Origin: Myxococcales bacterium | GTDB taxonomy: Bacteria; Myxococcota_A; Bradymonadia; UBA7976; UBA1532 | Assembly (NCBI GenBank): GCA_020633435.1 | Contig: JACKDP010000012.1 | Coordinates: 1-64,000, forward strand | DNA length: 64,000 nt | Reading direction: 5' to 3' | Shown here: in pieces, positions 54,085 to 63,509 of the stretch | Numbering within the stretch: position 1 is the stretch's first letter | Layout: the number at the start of each line of letters is the position of its first letter | Position numbers and translations under genes: made by a program | The notes under the pieces: model-generated | Told to the model about the DNA's origin: nothing | Databases searched by the model: none | The model's input: the letters and a program-made list of their open reading frames with translations, nothing else

Positions 54085-54653
54085 GGCCAAAGCCCCGCCA
54101 GCTTGCGCGCCAGCTTCTCCAGCAGGCGCTTCTTGCGCATCCGCACCCCGGACGCCTCGATGCCCAGCACCCGGCCCGCGCCGGCTGCGTCGAGCTCTTG
54201 ATCGAAGAGCAGCCCCAGCAGGAGCTGGTCGTCGGCGGGCAGCCCCGCCACCACCGCCTGCACCCGCGCGCGCCGGTCGGCCTGCAGGACGGCCTGCTCC
54301 GGCGAGGGCGTCGGCGCCGCGGGCTCCCCCGCCGGCGCCCGCTGGGCGCGCACAAGCCGCTGAATCTCTTGATGAAAATAGCGCGTGGCCACCGCGTGCA
54401 CCCAGGTCGTCAGCCGCGCCTCCCCCCGGTAGCTGCGCAGCACCCGGCAGTCGTCGCGGACGAGGTGCAGGGCGAGGCCCTGGCGCAGATCGGCCCGGTC
54501 GGCGGCCGCCTCGGGCCACCGGGCGAGGAGGCGGGCCAGGCACCGCTCGATGGCCACGTCGAGGTGGGCGTCGAGCCGGGCCTGAGCCCCGGGCGTCCGG
54601 GCGAGCACCGCCGCCACCAGCCCCTGATCGCCATGGTGGGCGTGGACCGACAC
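54081..54653 (-). CDS. ECF-type RNA polymerase sigma factor
   Basis: This is a 190-residue protein. The region 2 stretch (YRGEARLTTWVHAVATRYFHQEIQRL) and region 4 helix-turn-helix (LPADDQLLLGLLFDQELDAAGAGRVLGIEASGVRMRKKRLLEKL) are recognisable. It lacks sigma regions 1 and 3, as expected of ECF members. It directs transcription of its own operon in most families. The GTG at 54653 is the most likely start; an in-frame ATG further up (54707) has no ribosome site. It heads the sigma/anti-sigma/caspase/RCC1 operon. Confidence 0.85.
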   Translation of the reverse strand: MSVHAHHGDQGLVAAVLARTPGAQARLDAHLDVAIERCLARLLARWPEAAADRADLRQGLALHLVRDDCRVLRSYRGEARLTTWVHAVATRYFHQEIQRLVRAQRAPAGEPAAPTPSPEQAVLQADRRARVQAVVAGLPADDQLLLGLLFDQELDAAGAGRVLGIEASGVRMRKKRLLEKLARKLAGLWP

Positions 54654-54712
54654 AGGGGGGAGTGTGCCACATCCCGCCCCCGGCGCCACGCAGTCGGCGG
54701 CCGCCACGGGGC

Positions 54713-57700
54713 CTACTCCCGGCGCATCCGGAGGTGGAGCGGCGCGAAGGTCACCCGCATCCGGGTGTCATCGCCGCAGTCCAGATCGTCGGACACATCG
54801 GTGCCGGCGGTGTCGCCGTAGATCTCGAGGCGCTGGGCGGCGCCGCCGATGAGCTGGGGCGGGCGGATGTCCTGCAGGCCGTGGCCGCGGCTCGTGAAGT
54901 CGGCGGCGGCCCGCGGGGGCGAGAGCAGCTCGACGACGCGCTGGCCGGCCGGGGCCGTCCAGATGGGCTGGATCCACGTCCCCTCGGCGATGGTGTCGCC
55001 CGGGGCCTCCTCGGCGCGGAGCTGGATGCGCGCCCCGACGCTGCGCCCGTCCAGGCCGGGGCCCACGAAGACGCTGGCCACGATGTGCGGGCCGTTGCCG
55101 CCGAACTCGCGGTCGCCGCGCACCAGGCGCAGGTCGCAGAGCCAGCTCGTCGGGGGCAGCTCCACCTCCACCTCGAACGTGTCGGGCGGCGGCTCCGGGG
55201 CGTCCACCAGGGTCAGGAGCAGCGGGTGGAACTCCACCGAGATGCGAGTGTCGTCGCCGCAGTCGGCGTCGTCGCTCAGGTCCGGGCCGCCGGTGTCGCC
55301 GACGATGCGGAACTCCCGCACCAGGTTCTGGCCGTCCTCGATGCGCGGCTGGCCCTCGTCGCCGATGGCCCCGATGATCTGGAAGCCGGCGGCGTCGGCG
55401 ACGTACTCGATGCCGACCTCCGCCGTGGAGTCGAGGCTGGCGATGAGCTTGCCGTCGGGGGCGGTGTAGATGATCTCCTCGAAGGTGCCCTCGCCGTAGC
55501 TGTCGCCGCCGCCGGTCTCGGCCGCGATGAAGTGCACGGTGGCCGTGACCTGGCGGTTGTCGGGGGTCACCGCCACCCGGACGGTGGCGCTGATGGCGGG
55601 GCCGTGGCCGTCGAACTCGGCGTCGCCGCGGCGGATGGGGAAGTCGCAGAAGGGCCCGATGCCGCGCACCGGCGCCACCACGCGCTCCTGGCCGGGCGGG
55701 GGCTCCGGCAGGCGGCCGAAGCGGACGGTGATGGGGTTGAGGGCGACGGTCATCCGGGTGTCGTCGCCGCAGTCGGCGTCCACGCTGATGTCGTCGCCGC
55801 CGGTGTCGCCCACCAGGGTGAACGACGAGACGAGCTCCTCCAGGGCGTTGCGCTCCAGGGTGCCGGGGGTGGTGGTGTTCTCGCCGCCGGGCACGCCGAT
55901 CTGGAAGCCAGCGGCCGAGCTGACCACCTCCACCGTCGACTCGGTGGGCGAGACCACCCCGGTGATGATGGCCAGCGGGTCGTCCTCGGGCACCTCGGCG
56001 ATGAGCTCGCGCCACTCGCCGAACGCCTCCGAGCCGTCGCCGGTGACGTCCCCGTCCTGATCCACCTCCAGGGCGTGCATGCTCATCACCACGTAGAGGC
56101 GGCGCTGGTCGTCGGAGAGCTCCAGCCGGGCGGTCGCCGTCATGCGGGGGCCGTGGCCGTCGAACTCGCGATCCCCGGCCACGCCGCGGGGGCAGTAGGG
56201 GCCGAAGGTGGTGGGCGGCACGCACAGGTCGCCGGGCTCGGCGTGGGGGCAGGCCCCCAGCTCCACCACGTCCGCCGAGGCCTCCACCGACCGGGCCCAC
56301 ATCTGGGCGAAGCGCTCGGCCCCGTCGAACAGGGCGTCGACGTCCTCGGCGCCGCCGATGAGCTCCACCTCGCGCAGGTAGTCGGGCATCAGGCCGTAGT
56401 GGGCGACGCCCTCCTCGTTGTAGTCCCAGGTGCGCAGGCCCAGGCTCGCCTGGGGGAAGCGGCTGTAGTCGATGGGGGTGCCCGCGGGGGGCGGGGGCGA
56501 GAGGACGAGGCTGTTGGCGTCGGTGCCGAAGCCCACCGGCGCCCCGCCCATGGCGGCGCGCACCGCCCGGACCTTCTCCATGAAGCCGCGGGCCGTCTGG
56601 TGCTCCCAGCCCAGGCCGGCCATGCCCCCGAGGGCGGCGATGCGGGCGTACTGCTCCACCGTGCGGGCGTTCTCGGTGCCGCCCACGCCGCGGGGCCCGT
56701 TGTGCCCGGAGTTCACCGGGTACTCCTCGTCCTGGGCCAGGTCGAGCACGTCCGAGATGGTCGCGATGGACATGTGATCCACGTCGATCATCATGCCCAG
56801 CCGCATCATCTCGTTGAGGGCCACATAGCCCGGCCGGGTCAGCCGGCGCTGGTTCACATGCCCCTCGGCGGGCAGGCACTCGGGCACCGCCGGCCGGTCG
56901 CCGTCCGCCAGATCGAAGAACTGGAGCACGGCCGCCACGATGTCGATCTCCTCACCCTCCAGGCCGTAGCGGTGGCCGACCTCGGTGCTGCAGTCCAGAT
57001 CCAGCCAGCGGCCGAGCTGGGCGCGGTTGGCCACGCTGAAGATGTCCTGGTAGAGCGCGGTGCCCCCGAAGTGGTTGTCCGTCAGGTGCACGGGGAAGAT
57101 GTAGCGCACGCCCTTGTCGTACAACCGCTTGATCTCACGACGGATCTCGGCGTCGCCCGGCGGCGCGCCGGCGTTGAAGTTGCCCATGTCGTCCAGCTCG
57201 ACGCCCACCACGATGGCCAGCTTGTCGCGGCTGACGATGTCGCGGAGCTGCTCGGGGGTGTAGGCCACCTCCATGAAGTCGGCGCGCTCGGCCCACGCGA
57301 TGATCTGCTCGACCTGCAGGTCGCCCGAGCCGCGGTCATCGAGGGGATCGTCGCCCTGGGCGACGCGGGCGAGGGTGCTGTTGTGGTGGGCCAAAGCCAC
57401 CAGCACGCGCATGCCGCTGGCGTGGGTGCGCCGCACCCAGTCCACCCACATATGCTGGTGGGTGAAGTCATCCCAGGTGGGCCAGGACCGGAAGCTCGGG
57501 TAGCCCCCCGAGCCCGGAGCGTGCTCGTTGGTGGCGCCGAGCATCATCGTCAGCACGTTGATGAGGGTGTCGCGCAGGGCGTCGCCGCAGGGGTTGTCGT
57601 CGCCCGGGCCGCCGTGGGTGGAGTTGCTGTCGCCGAGGGCGATGGCGGTGCGCTCCTCCTCGCTCAGGTCGAGGCGGTCGAGCTCGATGGCCTCCTCGTT

Positions 57701-58145
57701 GCAGCGCCAGGTGCCGGCCGGCATGAGGCTGCTGGCGTCGGGGGCGCCGTGGAAGACCTTGCCGCCGAAGGCCAGGTGCGACATCGGGTGCGTGTGCAGA
57801 TCGACGTAGCCGCGGAGGGGCTGGTCGGGGGCGTTGAGGTGGGGGAGGAAGAGGGAGGAGCCTTCGGCCACCGGATCCCAGGCGCCGCCGAAGCCGCCCG
57901 CGCCGCCGCCAGCCCCGCCAGCCCCGCCGCCCGCGCCCGCCCGCGCCGCCGCCGCCGCCGCCGACGCCGCCCGCGCCGCCGCCGACACCGCCCGCGCCGC
58001 CGCCGACACCGCCCGCGCCGCCGCCGCCCGCCCCGCCGCCGCCCGCGCCGCCCATGGCCGCCGCGTCCACGCCGTCGGCGCTGCCGCCGTCATCACACCC
58101 CGTCCAGAGCAGGGCCACACACGCCCAGACCCACAGTCGCCTCAT
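54713..58145 (-). CDS. M19-like dipeptidase lipoprotein (frame change in the Gly-rich linker)
   Basis: The signal peptide and lipobox (LLWTGC) start at ATG 58145 in one frame. The catalytic body begins in another frame after a Gly-rich linker (~57925-57945); joining them needs one base. The body is M19/renal-dipeptidase-like: DLHTHP, MIDVDHMS and SGHNGPRGVGGTENARTVEQYARIAALGGMAGLGW. Three ~140-residue copies of a C-terminal beta domain follow, each with DREFDGHGP or DAEFDGHGP and ADCGDDTRM or ADCGDDTRI. It likely cleaves dipeptides or related amides outside the cell. An unshifted start at 58120 would lack the signal. Confidence 0.75.
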
Positions 58146-58220
58146 GCCGTCCTCCTCGTGCAGCTTGCCCCCCCTGAGAAGGGGCCCGCCGCGGAGGCCG
58201 TCACGACTTTCTGCGGTCGC

Positions 58221-58242
58221 CCGGATCTTTTCTCGGGCGGGC
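58221..58242 (-). terminator. Possible terminator after the tri-haem cytochrome gene
   Basis: The minus strand has CGCCCG and CGGGCG around an AGAAAAGAT loop, three bases past the cytochrome stop. There is no clear T-tract, so this is tentative. Confidence 0.25.
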
Positions 58243-58245
58243 GGG

Positions 58246-59154
58246 CTACAGGTGGCTCACGGCGTCCCCGATGAGCAGCACCTCCGCGTCGGTCAGCTCG
58301 GCCCGCGTCCAGCGCGGCATGTACTGGCGCCGGGCCCCGTAGGCCGTGCCGCCCTCCCCCTCGCGCACCTTCTCCATCAGCTCGCCCAGCGGCCGCCCCA
58401 CCAGGCGCACCTGCACGATGCCCCCGCGGGCGTCGGCCCCGTGGCAGTTGGCGCAGAACATCGTGTAGAGGCCGGGGCCGTCCGCCGGCTTCGGCACCTC
58501 GCCCAGCCAGCCCAGCAGGCCGGTCAGCTCGTCCGGGGTGAGCTCGTCCTCGCTGTAGGCCGCCATGGCGTCGGGGTACTCGGGGCGCTGGCGGCCGTTG
58601 CGCACGACCCAGGTGGCGAAGGGCACCACCGGGCGCTGGATGGTGGGGCCGCGGTCGCTCCCCTCCCCCGCCGCGCCATGGCAGCCCGCGCAGGTCAGGG
58701 CGAAGAGCTCGGCCGGCGTCTCGGGGGGCTGCTCGGCGAAGGTGGCCAGCCAGGCCTCGATGTCGGCGGCGTCGCCCTCGTCGAGGCCCGGGAACGGCGG
58801 CATCGCGCCGCGCCCGGCGTGCAGGATGGGGTAGATGCCCGTCCGCCCCTGGATGGAGCCGGCGTAGACGGCGCCGCCTGCCGCGTCGGGCCCGTGGCAG
58901 ACGGCGCAGTGCTGGGTGAAGAGGGCCTCGCCCCGGGCCACGGGATCATCGGGCAGGCCCGCGTCGCCCGCGCCGGCGTCATCCCCCGGGGCGCCGGCGT
59001 CCGGGGCCCCCGCGTCGTCACCGGGCGTGCCCACGTCGTCACCGGGCAGCCCCGCGTCCGCCTGGCCGCCGCCCGCGCCCCCGGCGCCGCCGCCCCCGCC
59101 GTCATCGCAGGCGGCCAGGGAAACCATGAGAACTACAAGGAAAAGGGGTCGCAT
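58246..59154 (-). CDS. Tri-haem c-type cytochrome lipoprotein, copy A
   Basis: This is a 302-residue lipoprotein (lipobox SLAAC, start ATG 59154). A long Gly/Asp/Ala linker (GDDAGAPDAG) leads to three c-type domains with CAVCH, CAGCH and CANCH. Met ligands are likely from AMPPFPG, AMAAYSED and QYMPRW. It is strongly similar to the product of 61448-62415 across the haem domains. It is predicted to be exported and to carry electrons. A longer frame to 59229 lacks a signal peptide at its start. It follows the tube gene by 132 bases. Confidence 0.85.
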   Translation of the reverse strand: MRPLFLVVLMVSLAACDDGGGGGAGGAGGGQADAGLPGDDVGTPGDDAGAPDAGAPGDDAGAGDAGLPDDPVARGEALFTQHCAVCHGPDAAGGAVYAGSIQGRTGIYPILHAGRGAMPPFPGLDEGDAADIEAWLATFAEQPPETPAELFALTCAGCHGAAGEGSDRGPTIQRPVVPFATWVVRNGRQRPEYPDAMAAYSEDELTPDELTGLLGWLGEVPKPADGPGLYTMFCANCHGADARGGIVQVRLVGRPLGELMEKVREGEGGTAYGARRQYMPRWTRAELTDAEVLLIGDAVSHL

Positions 59155-59286
59155 CTCACACCTCCACGCGGTCGGCGGCGGTCGGCGCGCCACGCGCCAG
59201 GCCCTGCGTCGGCCCACTGCATGGAACACGCCGCGGTGCGGCGACGGGCAAGCTCAGGTGGGGGGCTCCCCCGCGGCCGCGGCCGC

Positions 59287-59760
59287 TCAGTCCTCGGCGC
59301 CGACCGAAGCGTCGCGCTCGATGCCCTCGCACCACAGCGTCAGCGACTCGATGACGGTCGTCTCGTCGCCGCCGTCCGGGTCCATGTGCGCTCGAAACTC
59401 CTCCGGCCAGCACTGGTCGAGGCGCCAGGCCAGCACCCGCTGGCCGGCCTCGTTGTTCGCCTCGATGGTGAGGTCCTTGTGGAAGCCGACCACCGAGATC
59501 GGCGGACCACCGGCGTCGGCCGCGTCCGGCTCGGACCAGAGCTGGCCCGCCCACCGCACGAACCTCGCGTCGTCGGTCACCCCGCGCTCGAGGGTGACGC
59601 TGAGCGGCCCACCCTCGTCGGGATCACCCCCGGCGCGCCCTGCCATCCCGGCCGGGCGCATCAGCCCCGACACCTTGCTCACCCCGGCGACATACGACCC
59701 ATCGCACTTCACCCGGAAGACGAAGCCCTGGTACGGGTCGCGCAAGCTCACGCCCGGCAT
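59287..59760 (-). CDS. Contractile tail tube protein (T4 gp19/Pvc1-like)
   Basis: This 157-residue protein matches tail-tube proteins of contractile injection systems. It begins GVSLRDPYQGFVFRVKCDG and has SKVSGLMRP. The C-terminal block is WRLDQCWPEEFRAHMDPDGGDETTVIESLTLWCEGIER. Six copies would stack per ring to form the inner tube. The gene follows the sheath gene by 19 bases, the usual order. No baseplate, spike, or tape-measure gene is visible nearby. Confidence 0.85.
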   Translation of the reverse strand: MPGVSLRDPYQGFVFRVKCDGSYVAGVSKVSGLMRPAGMAGRAGGDPDEGGPLSVTLERGVTDDARFVRWAGQLWSEPDAADAGGPPISVVGFHKDLTIEANNEAGQRVLAWRLDQCWPEEFRAHMDPDGGDETTVIESLTLWCEGIERDASVGAED

Positions 59761-59778
59761 CCGGCCCTCCTCCTGGCG

Positions 59779-61371
59779 CTACCGGCCGCCATCGGCGACC
59801 ACCTGCAGGTAGATCACCACGAACTCCGCGGGCTTGACGGGCGCGAAGCCGACCACCACGTTCACGACCCCCTGGTCGATGTCGGCCAGGGTCGTCGTCG
59901 TCGAGTCACACTGCACGAAGAAGGCTTCGCTCGCCTGGCCCCCCTGGAAGGCCCCCTGGTAGGTGAGGTCGAGCAGGAACGTCGTGACCTCCCGGCGGAT
60001 CTGCGACCAGAGCACCTCGTGGTTCGGCTCGAACACGGCCCACCGCAGGCCGCGGTACAGGCTCTCCTCGATGTAGAGCGCCAGCCGGCGGACGGGCACG
60101 TACTGGTAGTCGTCGCTGAAGGCGTCCGCGCCGCGCAGCGTGCGCGCGCCCCAGATCACGCTGCCCACGTGGGGGAAGGTGCGCAGGGCGTTGATCCCGC
60201 GGACGTTGAGCACCTCGTTGTCGGCGTCGGTCAGGGCGTGGTCGAGCCCGTCGATGCCGCTGAGCGTGGCCTGCTGCCCGGCGGGGGCCTTCCAGACGCC
60301 GCGCTCGGCGTCCGTCCGGGCGTAGATGCCCGCGATCGCCCCCGACGTCGGGAAGACGTCTGGCATCCCGCCCCGCTCGGGATCCGTCCGCCACACCCGC
60401 GGGAAGTACACCGCCGCGTTGCGCCCCGCGAGGCCCTCGATCCCCACCTCCGTCGCCTGGATGTGCGCCAGCTCGCCCATCTTCGCCACCTTCTCCCAGG
60501 CGGCCGGGCAGTCGACGATGACCATCGCCCGCCGCTTCTCGGCGTAGGCCGCCGCCGCCGCGTAGACCGCGGGGGGCGTGTCACCGGACCGCACGTCGGG
60601 CGGGATGCAGATCAGGTTGACGATGTCGGCGGCGTCCAGGGCGTTGAGCCCGGTGTCGTAGTGGCTGTTCCCCAGGCGTCCCGAGTCGAACGCGCCCGCG
60701 ATCGCGACACCGGCGGTCTGGCTCGTCGGACTCAGCCGACCCGACGCCCCGCTGAACCTCACGAGGGCTGACCGGGCCGCCAGCACCGGCCCGAGGGCGC
60801 GCGCGCTCCCCGCTCGGAGGGTCACGGCCGTGTGGGTCTCGTGCTCGCGGACCTCGCCCCGGCGGTCGGCGAGCGCGACGTGCAGGTTGAAGAGGTCGGC
60901 GCTGGTCAGGCCCGCCTCGCCGATGGCCTCCGCGGTCTCCGCGGTGATGTCGTCGAAGTCGACCCAGGCCTTGAGCCCGCTGCCCCAGCCCCCCGGGCTG
61001 GCCGCGGTGAGCGCGAAGACCTCCTGCTCCACGTCCCCGTTGACCAGCATCGGCACCGTGGCCAGGAACCACCGGAAGTCCTCGGGACCCTGGTCATCGT
61101 CGTTGAACAGGCGCACCACGAGCGCCTGGCTGCCACCCTCCTGGAAGAAGTCGCGGACGGCGTAGCTGACCGACGAGTCGGCGTGCAGCCCGCCGAACAG
61201 GCGGTCGAAGTCCGCTGCGGAGGTCACGAGGACGGGGGTGTTGACCGGCCCGCGCCGGGTTCGCCCCAGGAACGCGGTGACGGCGGTCGGCACCCCGACG
61301 ATGGCCTGGCTGCCCGACGACACCTCGGCCACGTACACCCCAGGCATGGACACAGGTGGAGACATCACCAT
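59779..61371 (-). CDS. Contractile tail sheath protein
   Basis: This is a 530-residue sheath protein. The family start (MPGVYVAEVSSGSQAIVGVPTAVTAFLGRTRRGPVN) is clear. DFDRLFGG, AVRDFFQEGG and a C-terminal half with RTDAERGVWKAPAG, INALRTFPHVGSVIWGARTL and VPVRRLALYIEESL follow. It would contract around the tube to drive injection. ATG 61371 is best spaced to GAGG; an ATG at 61365 is possible. The pair is found in phage tails, eCIS and tailocins. Here it lacks the other parts. Confidence 0.9.
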   Translation of the reverse strand: MVMSPPVSMPGVYVAEVSSGSQAIVGVPTAVTAFLGRTRRGPVNTPVLVTSAADFDRLFGGLHADSSVSYAVRDFFQEGGSQALVVRLFNDDDQGPEDFRWFLATVPMLVNGDVEQEVFALTAASPGGWGSGLKAWVDFDDITAETAEAIGEAGLTSADLFNLHVALADRRGEVREHETHTAVTLRAGSARALGPVLAARSALVRFSGASGRLSPTSQTAGVAIAGAFDSGRLGNSHYDTGLNALDAADIVNLICIPPDVRSGDTPPAVYAAAAAYAEKRRAMVIVDCPAAWEKVAKMGELAHIQATEVGIEGLAGRNAAVYFPRVWRTDPERGGMPDVFPTSGAIAGIYARTDAERGVWKAPAGQQATLSGIDGLDHALTDADNEVLNVRGINALRTFPHVGSVIWGARTLRGADAFSDDYQYVPVRRLALYIEESLYRGLRWAVFEPNHEVLWSQIRREVTTFLLDLTYQGAFQGGQASEAFFVQCDSTTTTLADIDQGVVNVVVGFAPVKPAEFVVIYLQVVADGGR

Positions 61372-61447
61372 CACAGGACCTCATGGACGCGGTCCGACGA
61401 CCATAGCAGCCCTGGCCCTCGCTGGCGGCACGATCGACCGCGGGGGA

Positions 61448-62415
61448 TCAGTCGTCGTCGCCGTCCTCCTCCTCTTCGCCGCCCGTCGGCGCCGGGGTGC
61501 CGTTGACCGCCTGGTAGATCTTCGTGATCTCGGCGTCGGAGAGCTGCGCCGCCGACCAGGCCGGCATGTAGCTGCCGCGGTTGCCGTAGTTCCGGCCCCC
61601 TTCGCCCTCGCGGACCTTCTCGCGGAACTCGCCCAGGCTCTCGCCGCGGATGCCGCCGACGACGGCCCCGCGCCCGCCCGCGCCATGGCAGTTGGCGCAG
61701 AACCGGGTGTAGAGGCCCGGCCCGTCGGTCGGCTTCGGGGCGCTCGCGAGCCACGTCAGCATGCCGTCCAGCTCGTCGTCGGGCAGCTCGTTGGCGCTGT
61801 AGGGCGGCATCGCGTCCGGGAAGTCGGGCCGGTGGCGGCCGTTGCGCACCACCCACGTCGCGAACGGGATGACCGGGCTCTGGATCTGCGGGCCCCGCGC
61901 GGCGCCCTCCCCCGACGCGCCATGGCAGCCCGCGCAGGTGTGGGCGAAGATGTCCTGCGGGCTGCCCCCGCCGCCCCCCGGCACCTCCTCCGGGCCGGCC
62001 AGGAAGCTGGCCAGCCACGCCTCGATGGCCGCCACGTCGGTGGCGTCCAGGTTCGGGAACCCCGGCATGGCGCCGGCGCCCCGCTGCACGATGCCCAGCA
62101 TCCCGGTGTGCCCCTGGATGGACCCCGGGAAGACCGCGCCCCCGGCGCCCGTGGGCCCGTGGCAGACGGCGCAGTTCTGGGCGTAGAGCTCCTCCCCGAG
62201 GGCCAGATCGCCACCGGCCCCCCCGCCCACCTGGCCCCCGCCCGGCGACCCGCCGCCCGGCGGCGCGTAGCCCCGGCGGCGTAGCCCCCGCCCGGCGAGC
62301 CCCCGGGCGCGGCGGCCGCCCCTGGCTGCGGCCCGGGGCTCGGGTCCAGGGCCTGGCACCCCGAGAGGGCCAGCGCCCCCAGGATGAGAGCCCGCAACAT
62401 CAGGGAACCACTCAT
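61448..62415 (-). CDS. Tri-haem c-type cytochrome lipoprotein, copy B (frame change in linker)
   Basis: From ATG 62415 (GGAGG upstream) comes a signal and lipobox (LALSGC). The frame then meets a Gly/Pro-rich linker and changes near 62265-62285 into the frame holding CAVCH, CAGCH and CANCH. The body is a close match to copy A (FATWVVRNGR, KPTDGPGLYTRFCANCHG). A single-base change joins them. The ATG overlaps the stop of the sulfite-oxidase-like gene. It ends in an acidic EEEEDGDDD tail. It probably carries electrons from that enzyme. Confidence 0.75.
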
Positions 62416-63509
62416 GATTTCACCTCCACTCGGATTGAGGCGATGGCGTTCACGCCGTCGCTGATTTCGAGATCGCGATCAGGCTGGGTGGTGCCGGTGC
62501 GGTCGATGGCCCGCACGCGGACGCGGTGGCGGCCCGGGCTGGCGTCCCAGGCGAACGTCCACAGGGCCCACACCGCGCGGTAGGGCCAGACGAAGCGGTC
62601 GCGCTCGGTGAACTGCAGCGTGCTGGCCAGCTCCGGGTGGCGGGCCAGGACCGCGGCGCGATCCGCCAGCGTGGCCGGCTGCCACGGGCTGTCGTCGATG
62701 CTCACCTCGACGGCCTCGATGCCCTCGACCCCGGAGGCGGCGAAGCCGGTGATCTCCACGCGGCCCGCCGCCACCGTCAGGTTGTCGGTGGGCGCGGTGA
62801 TCCGCGAGAAGACGGGCGAGCGATGCTCATCGGTGAAGCCCGCGTCCTGGTACGTCCCGAAGGGGCTCTCGTCGGCGACCGCCGTGATGCGCGTCAGCCA
62901 CTTCACCGCCGAGAAGCCGAAGCCGTCGTGCACGATGAGCCGCACCGGCGCCCCGTGCTCGCGGGTCAGCGGCGCCCCGTTCATCTCGGTGACGACGAGG
63001 GGCTCCACCACCCCCTCGCTCGGATCCAGGTCGTAGATCCGGGTCAGGGGCAGGTTGTTGGTGAAGCCATCGGCGCCGAAGAGGTGCAGCCGCCGGGCCC
63101 GCGTCCGATCCACCCCGGCCAGCGCCAGGACCTGCGAGATGGGCACCCCTCGCCACCGCGCCGTGCCCACGAGGCCCTGGGCGCTGTTCGAGTCGACGAC
63201 GCACTGCATCGTCTTGACGATCTCCACGGTAGGCAGCGCCTGCAGGTCGGCGAAGCTCAGGGTCACCGTCCGATCCACCAGCCCGTCGATGGTCAGCGAC
63301 CAGGTCGCCGCCCGCAGGTCGGGCATCTGCCAGCCGCGGATGGAGCCCTCGGCGCCGTTCTTGACGTAGTAGTCCCCCACCGGCGTGAGGAACGGCAGCG
63401 AGACCCCCGCCACCAGCGGCTGCACCTCGTGGACGCCGCAGCGGGTCAGGGCCAGCCCCAGCACCCCCACGGCGCTGCGGCGCAGGAAGTCGCGTCGATG
63501 CAGGGTCAC
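62412..63509 (-). CDS. Sulfite-oxidase-family molybdopterin enzyme
   Basis: This 365-residue protein has a Tat signal (RRDFLRRSAVGVLGLALTRC). It also has the molybdopterin domain of the sulfite oxidase/YedY family: TMQCVVDS with the Mo-ligand Cys103, WRGVPISQVL, and YDLDPSEGVV near GAPVRLIVHDGFGFSAVKWLTRI. A C-terminal dimerisation domain follows (EVSIDDSPWQPATL, ...WALWTFAWDASPGRHRVRVRAID). It is folded in the cytoplasm and exported. The start is GTG 63509. The next gene is the tri-haem cytochrome, the probable electron acceptor. Substrate (sulfite or other) is not fixed by sequence. Confidence 0.87.
   Translation of the reverse strand: MTLHRRDFLRRSAVGVLGLALTRCGVHEVQPLVAGVSLPFLTPVGDYYVKNGAEGSIRGWQMPDLRAATWSLTIDGLVDRTVTLSFADLQALPTVEIVKTMQCVVDSNSAQGLVGTARWRGVPISQVLALAGVDRTRARRLHLFGADGFTNNLPLTRIYDLDPSEGVVEPLVVTEMNGAPLTREHGAPVRLIVHDGFGFSAVKWLTRITAVADESPFGTYQDAGFTDEHRSPVFSRITAPTDNLTVAAGRVEITGFAASGVEGIEAVEVSIDDSPWQPATLADRAAVLARHPELASTLQFTERDRFVWPYRAVWALWTFAWDASPGRHRVRVRAIDRTGTTQPDRDLEISDGVNAIASIRVEVKS

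Noticed and set aside
59287..61371. A complete prophage or eCIS locus
   Set aside because: Only sheath and tube are present; no baseplate, spike, portal, capsid or lysis genes within the window.
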